Positions 1-11,219 of a stretch of DNA of 36,121 nucleotides are shown in pieces. Location: NCBI GenBank assembly GCA_015680685.1, contig MNCI01005256.1:466106-502226 (forward strand), in the 5' to 3' direction. A program made the position numbers and the translations under genes. Below the pieces are notes generated by a model. That model saw only the letters and a list, made by a program, of their open reading frames with translations. It did no database searches and was not told the DNA's origin. This stretch comes from Gnetum montanum (lineage: Eukaryota > Streptophyta > Gnetopsida > Gnetales > Gnetaceae). How positions within the stretch are numbered: the stretch's first letter is position 1; each line of letters starts with the position of its first letter.

Positions 1-676
1 ACTTGTGCAATCTGCGTCTCATCACTATATATCTTGGGATATACTTATAATCAAATTGTTTTGGGTTTTGACCCCCCCTCTCCTCAAAATGATGACCACT
101 ACTTATAGTTTGTTTTTAGGTTTTGATCTTCCCCTTTCTCCTAAAATGATAACTCTTAATTTTGCTTAACTTCTACATAAAGCATTATTACATGTCCAAA
201 GAAAATATAAGCAACATTTAAGGGGTTCTTATAAGAACTAGATGATGGTACATATCACCAACATGAAACAACTTTAATGGAACTTAATTATAATTTGTAT
301 GACATATTATCCAATGAAATCAAACCCATAACTTAACCTTTCTAAATCAAACATTTAGATTTAGCACTAGTCTTGATTTTTAAAATTATATAACCTTAGG
401 ATTCTATGTACCCAAAATTAAGTCACACCAAGGCCCCACTACAATGGGGCATTGTTGGCATAAGTTGCCCACACAAAACCACCTATGCTAAATATTTCTA
501 AATTTAGATTTATATTCTGTATAAGAGAGAGGCTCCTCTCGGCATTCTAAAAATTATCAAGATATCATATCCATTTGAAATAACATTAAGCGTCTCTAGG
601 AAGTTGCAAGGTGAAGTTCATTAATTCTTAGAGGGTTTTGATAGCTCAGAGTTCTAATATATCTTCCTCTTAGTCC
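1..676. other. AT-rich DNA, no gene seen
   Basis: No frame of useful length, splice-bounded exon or repeat boundary can be recognised. The stretch may be intronic or intergenic DNA to the left of the terminal exons at 2553-3743. Confidence 0.4.
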
Positions 677-709
677 TTGAAGTTAACTTTCATTTTCAAG
701 AGCATATCA

Positions 710-1267
710 ATGAAAGATATGGAGGGTGCATATTATCCTTACTTGGATAAACAACTCGAAGATACGCTGGATGAAGAATTAAAAATAGAAGTCAAAGCTA
801 TAAATTTAGATTCAAACATAATAAAAGACATAACCGAAAATATCAATGGTCCATCAAATAAGGAGTTAGCAGTAGATATGAAAAAGGCATCTATTGGTGA
901 GACAGTCAAGCTTTCCAAGATAGGAAAACCTAATAAACCCAGTAAATTGATAGTGGAGATGAGGGCTGAAGCATTGGAAACATTGAGAGAATTAAAATAC
1001 ATGCTACGATAGAAGGGTTTTACTAAAGTAGTTGAATAGTTATTTATTGCTTTTGGCATTGATAAGATTAAGCAAGGATAAGGAGATATTTCCATTCCAT
1101 CACATCCCAATCCTAGGAAATGTCACTCAACATGCAAATCCAAATCCAAGCATAAAGAATCATCATTGGAGGATGGATCATCATTCCCATTGAATCAACA
1201 TCACCATGGTCAATTTCCTCATCCACCTCCTCCATGTAATGAGCCTATGTTGCCAGAAATGCAATGA
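710..1267 (+). pseudogene. Unidentified lysine-rich open-frame remnant
   Basis: I do not recognise this protein. From the ATG at 710 the frame is open for about 100 codons of charged, Lys/Glu-rich sequence (for example KDMEGAYYPYLDKQLEDT) and stops at TAG 1010. The same frame then reads on through two more stops (1037 TAG, 1079 TAA) into a Ser/Lys/His/Pro-rich tail ending at TGA 1265. That the frame stays sensible through isolated stops suggests a decayed coding sequence, perhaps a transposon gene or a processed copy. There is no family motif, splice signal or neighbouring gene to confirm it. Chance in AT-rich DNA remains possible. Confidence 0.2.
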
Positions 1268-2006
1268 ATTGTTAAAGTTTCATGTTTTTCATTGCGGAAA
1301 TGGGATCCCGTTTCAAATGTTGTCCCCATGAATAGTTACCATCACTTGCTAGTCGAAACATTTCATAGCATATTGAAACATTTTTAATATGTTTTATTTT
1401 ATTTTATTTCATTTTTTAGTTTTATGGCTTCAAATATATGATATGAAAGGATACAAAGTACTTTATTCTCAACTACTACATCTGCTTCAAACTCTCTCAA
1501 ACTCTCTTGAATTAAATGTAGGTCTATTTTGAATTGAATGTGTGAAAGGTCAAACATGGAGGGGAAAAAAATTATGGCCACTTCTATGACAAGGACAACA
1601 ATGAGCAACACATGTAGGTGAACCATTTGGGGCATGCACTGTGAACCCTACTACTATTGATGCTTCTGCATCACTCTCCATGGCCACAAATCGTTTGACA
1701 ACTTTGTGGTAAATCACTACCTCTACAACAACCACTCCTCCCTTTCCAAAATTGGCCAAATTAATTCAAGACTAGTTTTGTACATTATCTCTTGATTGGT
1801 CTTTCTTTTACTTACATGCTTCCCTTTGAGTTAGAGTTTCTTATTACAATAAATACAGTATGTGATGTATGAGAATTATGTAAATATTAGCCAAGCCAAC
1901 CATTTTTATTATTATTCTTAGTTGCAAGCTCACGATTGCATTGTAGTGGATCCAAAAGACTTGAATCTTAAGTCAAGCAAGAACAAATACACCTACATTT
2001 TTGCCT

Positions 2007-2283
2007 AAAATATAAAAATTGCTAGAATTACTAGTTGGTTCTATGTTTAAAGCTTGTTTCTTTTCTAAATAAATTCTTTTACAACTTTTACCTAAGTTTA
2101 TTGATAGTTAATTGTTCTTAGATATCAATAACTAGAAATATTGTAAATTTATATATATATATATATATATCATTATATTGTATTGCATTTTAAATTGTTG
2201 TTCTATGAACAAAGAAATATATAAATAGTTTTACTAAAATATAAAAATTAAATTGCTAGAGTAACTAGTTGGTTCTATGTTTA
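2007..2283 (+). repeat. Dispersed duplication of about 43-48 bp
   Basis: Two copies of a segment that contains ACTAGTTGGTTCTATGTTTA lie at 2007-2049 and 2236-2283. The second has a 5-base insertion and one substitution. They flank the AT microsatellite. Confidence 0.7.
2151..2170. repeat. AT dinucleotide microsatellite
   Basis: Ten uninterrupted AT units are followed by unique sequence. Confidence 0.9.
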
Positions 2284-2356
2284 GTTGGTTCTAAGTTTAA
2301 AACTCTTATCTTTTTTGCAACCTATTTTTTCGCCGTCACAATGGCCCATTCCTGTC

Positions 2357-2403
2357 TCTGGTAACTATGTAATGAGCCTTTCTGGTAACTATGTAATGAG
2401 CCT
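2357..2403 (+). repeat. Tandem 23-bp repeat, two copies
   Basis: Copies at 2357-2379 and 2381-2403 share GGTAACTATGTAATGAGCCT exactly and are separated by one base. Confidence 0.85.
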
Positions 2404-2552
2404 ATCAACCCAACACAGAATTTTAAAAGATAGGCATAATTAGACTTATAGGCTCTTATTATATATTGATGATTTTGAAGATAGTATTTGCTTTAGTTTT
2501 GAAGTAGTTAACCAGAAGATTCGTAAATCTGTTTTCTATTTTCTAGTTACAG

Positions 2553-2687
2553 GCAGTGAGAAAACACCTCAAACAGAGCTATTTTCTCAACATTCACTGG
2601 CTAATCATCATCCACCTAATATAGAACAAAGTGGATGCAGCTGGATTGAGCCTGATTTACAGCAACTAGCTCAACACTTCTCTGCAG
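2553..2687 (+). CDS. Penultimate coding exon of an unidentified gene
   Basis: A 135-bp exon with a pyrimidine-tract acceptor (AG 2551-2552) and a strong donor (GCAG|GTAAGC, GT at 2688). One frame is open throughout and gives polar sequence such as SEKTPQTELFSQHSLANHH and CSWIEPDLQQLAQHFSAG. The phase (two bases, 44 codons, one base) joins exactly to the terminal exon at 3685. I do not recognise the protein family: this is a low-complexity, Gln/Ser/His-rich C-terminus, as often seen in nuclear or regulatory proteins. Upstream exons are not found between 1 and 2552. Alternatively this is an exon stranded in a gene fragment. The splice evidence is good; the identity is open. Confidence 0.5.
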
Positions 2688-3351
2688 GTAAGCATTCATC
2701 CCAGCTTTAAATATATGTTCACGATAGATATTGGGCTCTTGTTAAACATGAATAACAGCTTCTCATTTTTATAAATGTCATGATATATTATAGATTGTTG
2801 TTCTCAATGAAAACCACAAGTCACAGTTGGTTTTCAGTTAGTGCTCCTTTGATATGCAACTTGTAATAAAACATACCAATAAAGAGTGAGCATTTGATGA
2901 CAACTTCCTTAAATATCACCTTGCAAGCAGAAATTTCCCAAAGAGAAGAGTACTGTGTATTTCAATTAAATAATCCCCACATTCATCAAAAGCTTCCATG
3001 CCAGCGTTTCTTTTGTTAGCAACAAGATCTTTCTTTTGCAGCTAATTTTAGCCGCCCTTGCCACGTTGAGTTGCAGACTAAATTCTGTGCTGGTAGACGT
3101 TGTGGGAATTTTATAAAGTAGTAGAGATAGGTCTTGCTCATTAATGCCCTTTTGTCAGATTTTTCTTATGAAAATTAAGATTGCACTGTAACTTAACATG
3201 TTTCACGTTCTTATCTTTAAAGTAATTTATGCTGCTCTTTTAAGATGTATTTTCTGCTAAACTTTGGAAACTGATTGCTTGGTTAATGATGCTCACATTG
3301 AACCTACTAATAGGCATCATCAGAATGCTTAAAAGAATTAATCCTTCTGAA

Positions 3352-3775
3352 TTTTAGGAAAGTAATAATTACTCTTTGATAGATTAATACAGAGTTCAGG
3401 TTCTGGATTTTGAGAGAGCAGCTGAAGTTTTACATTTTCTAATCAAATTTTCAGACAATGATTTTAATCAATTTCAGTTTTCTACATGGTCTCAACAATA
3501 GCTTCAGGGAAGAACCTTTCTAAACATCAAGGAAATTACTGTTTTCTTATTTTTAGGAACAATTACTATTTCATGGATTAATACAAAGTCCGGTGATACC
3601 AAATTTTCAGGCAGGAGCTCAATTTTTTAGATTTTCTAATAAAAAATTCAAAATACTATTTTAATCAACTGCAATTTTCTACAGGTCCTCAGCATTCAGC
3701 AATGGCTTCACAGGGACAACCAGAGCCAGCAAGCAATAGCTAGAAGGGAAGAACCTTTCTATACTTCAAAGGCAA
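3352..3775 (+). repeat. Tandem duplication containing the terminal exon
   Basis: Left copy about 3352-3538, right copy about 3551-3775. Shared landmarks in the same order are GATTAATACA, TTTTCTAAT, TTTTAATCAA, TTTTCTACA and GGAAGAACCTTTCTA. The right copy is longer because it keeps the coding exon; the left copy has a deletion there, and its acceptor reads TACAT instead of TACAG. This looks like an old local duplication followed by decay of the left copy. Confidence 0.65.
3685..3743 (+). CDS. Terminal coding exon of the same unidentified gene
   Basis: It begins after the acceptor TTTTCTACAG (AG 3683-3684), completes the split glycine codon from the 2553-2687 exon, and reads PQHSAMASQGQPEPASNS to a TAG at 3741-3743. 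The intron of 997 bp is AT-rich. A 3' UTR would follow, but no clear end can be assigned because an LTR-like sequence starts about 70 bp downstream. The exon sits in the right copy of a tandem duplication (3352-3538 and 3551-3775). The left copy keeps the intron and UTR parts but has lost the acceptor AG and most of the exon. Confidence 0.45.
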
Positions 3776-3814
3776 TATGTTAGAGATAGGAAGACAAAAT
3801 CTGTAGTTTACCTG

Positions 3815-4268
3815 TGTTGGACTTCACTTTCCTCTTCTAACATTTGTTAGTTTTAGAATTTTCTAAAGAAGAGTTAAGATTTCTAAAACTTGTTGTAAAA
3901 GAAAAGTGAAGATCTATTTGAGTTAAAACCTGAATTTAGGTATTTAAATTCATCTTGGATTGGTTATGGTTCGTGAGCTGAGAGTGTATGATCTCCTATA
4001 TAAGGGTTGTTGTAATGAGAGCAACTTATTTGTGAGTTTGTCTTGTGAGTGCTTTTATAATCTCTCTGATTTGATTTGAAAACTGAATGAAGTTGCTTTC
4101 CTATGTATTTCCCTTGTTTCTTCCTCACTCCCTTCTACAAGTTGTTTTTCCCTTTTATTAATATTCTCATGAATATTTGGATCAAGATGATTTTTTGTAA
4201 CACTATAAAATTTATCAAATGCATATATCACAAAGTTCAGCAAAACCTTGGTGACATTTCTGCCAACA
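3815..4268 (+). mobile_element. Possible solo LTR
   Basis: The stretch starts with TGTTGG and can be closed at CCAACA, the inverted ends usual for plant LTRs. It contains a TATA-like CTATATAAGGG near 3996 followed by TGTAATGAGAGC, a layout often seen in small Copia/TRIM LTRs. Against it, the five bases on each side (ACCTG and CAGTT) do not match, and no primer-binding site or internal region follows. It could simply be the 3' UTR and flank of the upstream exon. Confidence 0.3.
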
Positions 4269-5490
4269 CAGTTTTAATTTGGAGAATCATGTATTAACAC
4301 AAGTTTAAATTTTAGGATTGTGTGAAATACAAGTTGATCACATTGTTAAATTAATGAATATCTTGGTATTTAGCTATGGCAGGTTTTTAGAAACAAGCAC
4401 CTTCCTATCACTGTTCTTGTTACATGGGACTGATGAATGTTATGTTTTTATTATTTAATTTTTTCCATACTTATGTTAATTAAGGCTACATTAAAAAGAT
4501 TTTCTTTTTGTGCTTTTGAACTTTTATTTTATCAATGTTTAAGAATATTTTGGGCATCAAAGTACACTAAAAAATAATTTAAACTGAGCAAAGAAAATTT
4601 TGAGTACATCACAAGCTTGTATATTTTGTCCTTTACATGTATCTTTTATGTTACAATTTAAAGATTATGCATTTTTTCTCATAAAGGGTTTTTATAACAT
4701 TTTAGCATTTCTATTAAGCTGTCGCGTAAATTAAATTAACACCATAGAAAAGAAATTTAAACTATAACAAGCATTGCTAATCTAAGCAAGTAAGAAAGAT
4801 AATAAATAAAATTAAATAAAGATTATTTACGCTATGAAGCATAAGGAATTGAACACTAGACCAATGACCTAAGAGGTTTAGTAAAGCAAATATATATTGA
4901 ACCAAGATAACCTAAAGTGAAGAAGTTGAAAGAGGAGAAATCAAAGTTGCAACCTACAACTTAAGAAAAAAGAAGATAACCAATAAAACAAAGTTTATGA
5001 AGTGTTAGTAAGGTAAGAAATGATTAAAGAGACAAAAGATTACTTCTAAATATAACTTTAGAAAATTTTGGGATATGACAGGGTTTTCTTTATTTGTGAA
5101 GCCACATTGACTCTTTTCTACATATGTTTTATGTCAATAGGACAAGTTTTGGTGGAGCTTGAAGAGATGTGTTAGGAAATTCCTTTAGATTCATGATATA
5201 TTATTCAAGATGTTATTTGATAAATTCTTTGATATAAATGCTAGACTATAACTTCGTTAACCATCTTGTATTAGTCTATGCATCTCTATATATACCATAT
5301 ATGTGTACTTTGGTTGTCTATTTTTTTCTATGATTTTTTTAGTTTTAATATTATTTATATAAATAAATTTAAAATTGGGTAAAAAGATACCTTAATTTAC
5401 CTTTGCACATTTTTAAATTCTTAATAACCTAGGGGTATGTTTTATGCAAACTTGACCTTACCCTCTTAAAAAAACACACATTTGGTAATA
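4269..5490. other. AT-rich DNA, no gene seen
   Basis: No recognisable exon or element end. A weak B-box-like sequence on the minus strand near 4850 (GTGTTCAATTCC) hints at another tRNA-derived fragment but lacks a convincing A box. Confidence 0.4.
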
Positions 5491-5491
5491 A

Positions 5492-5575
5492 TTTGCAGCT
5501 AATAGTAGGTGAAGCATATAACTCAAAAGCATGTAACTTTGATTTGTAGGTCATAGGCTTGATCCCAAACGAGTA
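5492..5575 (+). mobile_element. tRNA-like head of a possible SINE
   Basis: An A-box-like TAGTAGGTGAAGC is followed, at roughly tRNA spacing, by a B-box-like GGTCATAGGCTTGATCCC near 5549. In between, ATAACTCAAAAGCATG resembles an anticodon arm. No acceptor stem closes, so it is not a working tRNA gene. A SINE body could extend into the AT-rich DNA to the right, but its end is not visible. Confidence 0.3.
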
Positions 5576-5689
5576 TATTAAGACATGTGCCAACATGAAG
5601 ACATAGTAAAATTATACATAGATGGATGACCTTATTTGTAATATTTTTAATTTCTTTGGATTATGAAAATGAATTTTTAATTGTGTTAC

Positions 5690-5750
5690 CCACTAGAATT
5701 GAACTTGTGATTTAGGATTTCCATGCCAAGACTCTTACCACTAAGCTAAT
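5690..5750 (-). mobile_element. Second tRNA-like SINE head, opposite strand
   Basis: Read on the minus strand, TAGCTTAGTGGTAAGAG matches a Pol III A box and AAGTTCAATTCTA matches a B box about 30 bases downstream. The acceptor stem is absent. It faces the tRNA-like head at 5492-5575, so the two point towards each other. Confidence 0.35.
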
Positions 5751-5759
5751 ATCTCATTT

Positions 5760-7940
5760 ATAAATTTTATGCTTTTATATTTATAATTTTTATTTAATTT
5801 AAAATTATTAGAGAAAAAAGCTAGATGGATAATTAAAAACTTTTCCTCTTAAATTCAATTTCAATATATGTGTTAACTAAAGATAAGGTAACCCATATAG
5901 TGTTATCCTTATACAATGAGATGTAGCACATTGTGAAAAGTTTTGGAAGTATGGATATCATATTTCCAATTTCAATAGATAATGTGACACCAAATTATAT
6001 TTCATCCATAACCTTTATGAGGCCAACAATTTTATGTTGAATAATATTTCTCAAAATTTTCTTCCAATATTATACACAATTTTTTTAGATTTGATTTTTT
6101 AAAAATAGAACAGATTATTTTGACCACCTTATAGATATATATTATAAACATATAGCTAAACTAGTACATAAACATTGAAACATGAAGATGTTGCAAGGTA
6201 AATATGAGTTGTAACTTTTCATTTTCCTATGCATAAGCATTTTTAAGGCAATGAATCCTATATAACAAAAATAATAACATTAAATCTTGGATAGTTATAA
6301 GGTACCAAATCATATATTGATTATATTTGAGATTGTAAAATACATGAATGGTTCATGCAATGTGAATACAATCAAAATCTTAAAATTTCTAACTCTTGGA
6401 TAAGGACATGGTAATTTGCATTCGCTATGGATGGACAGGGCATTGATATGTTGTTGATTTGGGTGGGAATGTAACATGCTACTACAATTTGTAGTTTCCT
6501 ATACATGAGCAAGTTACCCATGTGCAATTGACTGAAATAAAATGTCATGTCTGAGCAGTACAGTGACTGCAACTGGCATCTTCTTGAATATGAATTTGTT
6601 GTTCATGCTTCAAGTACTGTTTTGACACAAAGATTTTATGAATTTGTAACTATTTTCATGAAAATTTCCACCTTGCTGGGTATGGATAAACGTACACACT
6701 TGGTTTGTAGTTTTTTTGGGTTATATTCCTGAGTCATACTCTGTCCTTTTATGGGCAGATTGTACCTGTTGCATAAAGTTTTTTTTTCAATAAAACGCAA
6801 TAACAATAAGGTGTTTCCTTTCACAGTTCAAAGCAGTGATCATCCAAGCTAGTAGCAGCAACATTTGATAGTTGCTTTTCACGCCAAAAATTCATTTCCC
6901 AAACAACTGGAGATTGTAATTTGTGTTTCTTGTGGAAAAAAAACATGGATGAAAAAATGGACAACACGGTGTGAAGCATTGTCGGGAAGTTTTGGCTGAT
7001 AGCTATATACGTGGATTCCATTCTTTTGCTTAAAAAAAGTTGTTCAGTTTTAAGTGATTCTGCAAGTTGTATCGTAGGATTCTTTTATATGCAATCGCTT
7101 TTGTTGATTCTAAATTCCTTTTGAAGTGAAGTTAACTTGCAGAGGCGTAGCCTTTTATCTACTTTTGAATCTAACCTCAATAAATGTCGATTCACCAATC
7201 AAATAAGCCTAAACATTATCTAGGATTCTTAAAAATTATGCAAATGACAGTTTCTAGTTCCTTCCTATGGGCAGGGAACTATGTAGTTTCCATGTGGAAC
7301 CTGCATCTTTCCATGTGGAACTGGCATCTTCTTGAATAGGCATCTTCTTGAATATGAATTTGTGACATGGAAAATTATGATTGCAACTGGCATCTTCTTG
7401 AATATAATCTGGCCACCCAATTATAATTTGGGTCAACACAAGTGGAACCTGACTTTTATAAAAACTAATTAAAATGTTTGACTTTTAGCTTTGACCCCAC
7501 TCAACCGGACTCGCCCAACCTTTCATGATCCTTTGAATCTCCTGACCCAATATATTTCCTGACACTGGTATTAAAGATAGTCCCAAGGTTCCATTACATC
7601 CAAAGGAATTCCCTAAGGCGCTGCACAAAGGTGGGGAAACGTTATCCCAGTGTTCCCTTACATCCAAAGGAATGGGGAACGAAGAAACGTTTTACAACTT
7701 TATGCTGACAAGAGTGTGTTTGGAGGACAGTGGTGTTTGAGAATGAGAATATTCTGGTTTAGATGGAATGACCATCGCAGACAGCTTCTCCACACACTGA
7801 TCTCAGCTGTGATCGCCACAGCATCATAGAGAATGGATTTTGGCATGGCGTTTTTGGAACACACGCTGTCAGTAGTGAGCACACCTGCAATGCCCTTGCA
7901 AAAAACCTGCAGCAATCCCCATTCCCAACACAGCTACCCT
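5760..7940. other. AT-rich DNA, no gene seen
   Basis: No exon with supporting splice sites was found on either strand. The only structure is a short recurring motif (6568-7405). The right end becomes less AT-rich as it enters the promoter of the oxidase pseudogene. Confidence 0.4.
6568..7405 (+). repeat. Recurring short motif AACTGGCATCTTCTTGAATA
   Basis: The motif occurs at 6571-6590, 7319-7338 and 7384-7403, with a partial copy starting at 7339. The 6571 copy and the 7339 partial copy continue into TGAATTTGT. Nearby (about 7287-7320) TTTCCATGTGGAAC is also doubled. This looks like local slippage or remnants of a small repeat. Confidence 0.6.
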
Positions 7941-7943
7941 TCC

Positions 7944-7950
7944 CTATATA
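7944..7950 (+). promoter_or_regulatory. TATA box of the GA20-oxidase-like pseudogene
   Basis: CTATATA in a C-rich setting (TTCCCTATATACGCCCC) lies about 125 bp before the ATG at 8074. That would give a leader of about 95-100 bases if transcription starts about 30 bases downstream. Position and sequence fit a plant core promoter. Confidence 0.5.
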
Positions 7951-8073
7951 CGCCCCACCCATTACTCCACTGAACTGTGTTCCCTCTGTGTTTTCTTGTA
8001 TTGTGTCTGAAACAATAACAGACAGAAGAAGAAGAGGCAGAAGAAGCACCATTGGCTTTTCTCAGCTGCTTTC

Positions 8074-8535
8074 ATGAATATTTCAGTGGACAGCATACCA
8101 GAATCTTTCATATGACCCGAGGAAGACAAAGCTGCAGATGGTTGCAAAGAAATTAAGGTTCCCACCATTGATTTGAAGAGATACTTCAATGCAGCAACAG
8201 CAGCAGGAGAGAATCAGGAAGAAAGAGATGACATCTTGCAGACCCTGCGTAAGGCCTGTTCTAGCCATGGAGTATTCCAGGTTGTAAATCATGGAGTCAA
8301 TGCAGAGATACTGGCCACTGCTATTCAAGAAATCGACTCTTTCTTCAGTCTACCACTTGCCCAAAAGCAGAAAGCTGATAGAAAGATTGGAGAAAGCAGT
8401 GGGTTCTCAAGCAACTTCCTTGGCAGGTTTGTCTGCAATTTGCCATGGAAGGAAACCCTCAGTTGTGCATTCTGATTTGGTTCAAGTTGCAGACTATATC
8501 TTTGCTACTCTGTGTGAAGACTTCATCCAAACAGG
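8074..8535 (+). pseudogene. Gibberellin 20-oxidase-like pseudogene, first exon
   Basis: The translation matches the N-terminal part of plant 2-oxoglutarate/Fe(II) dioxygenases of the GA20-oxidase group, which convert GA12/GA53 to bioactive-GA precursors in the cytosol. Landmarks in order: IPESFI then a stop then PEED (family: FIWP), VPTIDL, LRKACSSHGVFQVVNHGV (DIOX_N region), SLPLAQKQKADRK, SSGFSSNFLGRF and NLPWKETLS, the last strongly typical of GA20ox. Two lesions are seen: TGA at 8113-8115 where the family has Trp, and a net frame change near 8470 (TGA at 8473), after which the family-like ADYIFATLCEDFIQTG continues in another frame. It ends at a donor-like G|GTATGT. The C-terminal catalytic exons (HxD...H, RxS) are not found downstream in the window. 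It is probably a dead gene copy. A nearby GA-oxidase subclass cannot be excluded. Confidence 0.8.
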
Positions 8536-10141
8536 GTATGTATGTAGACCGTAGATTTTGCACATCAATTAGCTTTTATGTCAATAATTGGACACCCAAT
8601 TATTTAATTTGGTTTCTTATGACAAAACGTCCTCCAAACCTTCTCTAGACATATTGTCCATCTCATTTAACATTCAATACTCTATCATTATTGCATGACG
8701 ATTCTTTGTCCATCTCATTTAACATTCAATGCCCTATCACTATTGCATGACAATTCTTTGCATAGAGGTAGCAATTACTGAGCTGTTGCAATGTAAATTG
8801 ACATATTACAGGTCACTCCATCAATTACAACAACATTGCAATATTATTCATATACCTCCAATGAAATCCTTCATGCCTTAATATACCATGAGATGAAAAA
8901 ATGGACATCTGACATACTGCTACGAAATGATCTTAGCAGATTTATCAAGTACAAGATTTATGTCTATACACTTGCATCTCAGGAAAAATAGACCACAATT
9001 AACTACCACAATAGACACAGCTGGAATTTGCTACAAAAAACATCAGAATTCCAACTTCTAATTGGCTGGAACCTAGACAGATCTATAGAATTTTCATTAA
9101 TCCCTACAAAAAATTGTCTTCCAATCAATGCAGGACCATTTAAAACTTAATTAATAGATAGCTAAAATCTGTATACTGTCATCTACAGAAAGTATAGAAA
9201 TAGATACTGTTGAAAAGCTTGTGTACCAGTCATGAATAATTATTTTTCATAGACAATGGCTTTGTTACCTTTAGAATACACTTGATGAATGGTTAAAAGC
9301 ATTACTTAAAGAGCAGTTATACAGAAAGATGAAGTTCAAAATACCTTTTCCAATAGGTTACGAACAAAAAATGAATGAGGCTATTCACTTGTCACATTCT
9401 ACTTATTTCCAACAACCAGTATTAAGATGATCACTGTCATGTACCCACACAAGCTTTAATTAACCATTCATAAAGGTAGTTAATCTGACGGTTGCATGCT
9501 GCTCCAACAAAATCAAATTTTTACATATATCAATTATATGATCAGAAATTAACAACAAAACACATGGGTATGCCATAAAATATATTTTGACTTTAGCAAT
9601 TGTGATGTTTATCATTTTCATTTGTCCCATTTTTATGGTATGATTACCACCAAGAATTTTACTCGAATTGTCCAATTTACAAGTGTGTATATATAATATA
9701 TAATAAACGTCAGTATGATATACCAACTCAACAAAGTCCTTTAACAAATCATAATAAGTCAATTTTCTTGAGCACTTTAGAAATGGTTTCCAAGCGAACT
9801 TGAACTCAATATGTATAGATATTGCCATAAATACAACTAGCACCAAATTTTTGAATAGCTGTTGTTTATTAAAACAAAACTTTTCAGACAATCAAGCATC
9901 TTAAGACAGAAGTGTTACCTATGACAATGGGTATGTCCTTAACAATTTTAGCATTTAGAGGTGAATTAACTTTGGCAACATAAAAGTAGTTATATTGTGA
10001 ATTGTGGAAGACTGAATTTTGAATAATGGTATAAGATAGAAGTTTATAGCTTGATATCAGCATTTACACAATTAACAATAAACATTCTAAACCACAAACA
10101 CAAAGCTATCCAGTTTTTATTCTAAACTGATAGTTACATAC
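8536..10141. other. AT-rich DNA; no further dioxygenase or KH exons found
   Basis: I looked on the plus strand for a second dioxygenase exon and on the minus strand for the exon that should follow 10142 (starting with the Glu-Ile of the Qua1-KH linker). Neither was found. A frame on the minus strand at 9460-9891 has no family features. Confidence 0.4.
8654..8757 (+). repeat. Tandem 52-bp repeat, two copies
   Basis: Copies 8654-8705 and 8706-8757, both starting TTGTCCATCTCATTTAACAT, differ at a few positions, mostly transitions. Confidence 0.85.
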
Positions 10142-10227
10142 CTTGATTAAGTAGGCACAAGCAATGTGGCAGAACTTGACTAAATGGGCTAAGGTTTTGT
10201 CTTTCCGACACCAACTCGGCAAGATAC
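10142..10227 (-). CDS. STAR/Quaking-type KH protein, exon 2 (Qua1 segment)
   Basis: On the minus strand the exon starts after the acceptor TTTCACCAG and ends at the donor AAG|GTATGT (86 bp). It encodes YLAELVSERQNLSPF followed by SQVLPHCLCLLNQ, the conserved Qua1 segment of plant STAR-family KH-domain proteins, where Y-L-x-E-L-L-x-E-x-x-K-L-x-P-F and QVLP...LLNQE are typical. These are RNA-binding, dimerising splicing and translation regulators. The exon phase (one base, 28 codons, one base) joins exon 1 to make a continuous frame and ends in the first base of the expected Glu codon. The KH domain and Qua2 are not found to the left within the window. They may lie beyond a very long intron, or this is a 5' fragment. 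Confidence 0.75.
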
Positions 10228-11219
10228 CTGGTGAAATGAAGAGAAGCGTAATTATACGCACACAGATATTACAAGTGCTAAATGCCTAACATAAAATATA
10301 GCATAGCATGCAATAAATATCCCTGAATGAAATTGATGTGTGTGATTCAAGACATAATTTAATATATTTGTATTAGATGCAACGCACAAAAAGTAAAAGA
10401 GAACCAAAATGCATGCCCTACGCACTTTGTTTGTATCGTAGCTATTTCTCACCGTGAAAACAGATGCTGTTAGGCAACATGGAAAACTATGGAATTGTAA
10501 GATCCAATAAATCAGTTGTAAATTAAAACAATTTTTCAATGCAAATCTCTTATAAAACAATTAAAACAACTAACTTTGCAGTGAATCTACTTTGGATTTT
10601 ATTCATGCACGGTAAAGTATCTACTTTGGATTTTATTCATGCACGGTAAAGTAACATGATTGCCGATGTTACTAGGGTGGATTTCCCGTAATATTTTGTA
10701 GTTTCCTAGCAAATAAGTGCATCAATGATACACATATAAGTTAATGCTTTTAATTTAAGGGTATTAAGATGTAATCAAACACACAAACTTCTGGTAGAAT
10801 AATTAGACAAAAAGAAAAGAATCAACCGATCCTCTTATCCAAATCAAAACGAAAATGAGTAGATTGGCATAGCCTATTTGCCAAGCTAAAACGTAAAATA
10901 ACATTTCTTACTACATTCCTGCCATTACCTGTTCCAGTTTCAAATGTAACCGAATGGAAACTCCAAAGTATAAGATCCATCAACCAGTAAAAATACAAAA
11001 TTTAAATATAAATATGCCTACTAAATACACATTTGTACACAGCTATAAGAAATCAATAGATTCTCCGACAGATGCTAGAACTAGCCGCACCAAAACGGTC
11101 TACAGAAAATACACGCCACGGAATCAACTTTAGAATCGACGATGATACTAAAATGGAAATTAAATGAAAAAGAAAAAGAAGGAAAGGCACCCAAGTAAAA
11201 GGAGGAGAAACAAACTAAC
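10228..11219 (-). other. Intron 1 of the STAR/KH gene
   Basis: About 992 bp, AT-rich, bounded by GTTAGT at its 5' end (11219-11214) and CACCAG at its 3' end (10228 side). It contains a 34-bp tandem duplication and no coding sequence that I can recognise. Confidence 0.65.
10585..10652. repeat. Perfect tandem 34-bp repeat in the intron
   Basis: Copies 10585-10618 and 10619-10652 are identical and contain GGATTTTATTCATGCACGG. The perfect identity implies a recent duplication. Confidence 0.95.

Larger units (their letters stand above)
1268..2552. other. AT-rich DNA, probably intronic, with short duplications
   Basis: No coding exon is visible. The stretch ends in a good 3' splice site (pyrimidine-rich tract then AG at 2551-2552), so its right part is probably an intron of the plus-strand gene whose next exon starts at 2553. 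It holds an AT microsatellite and two short duplications listed separately. Confidence 0.4.

Noticed and set aside
3815-4268. A complete LTR retrotransposon or TRIM at the end of the unknown gene
   Set aside because: Only one LTR-like copy is present, with no primer site, polypurine tract or matching flanking bases, so at most a possible solo LTR is reported.
5492-5750. Functional tRNA genes
   Set aside because: The A- and B-box-like parts are there, but acceptor stems do not pair and anticodon arms are poor.
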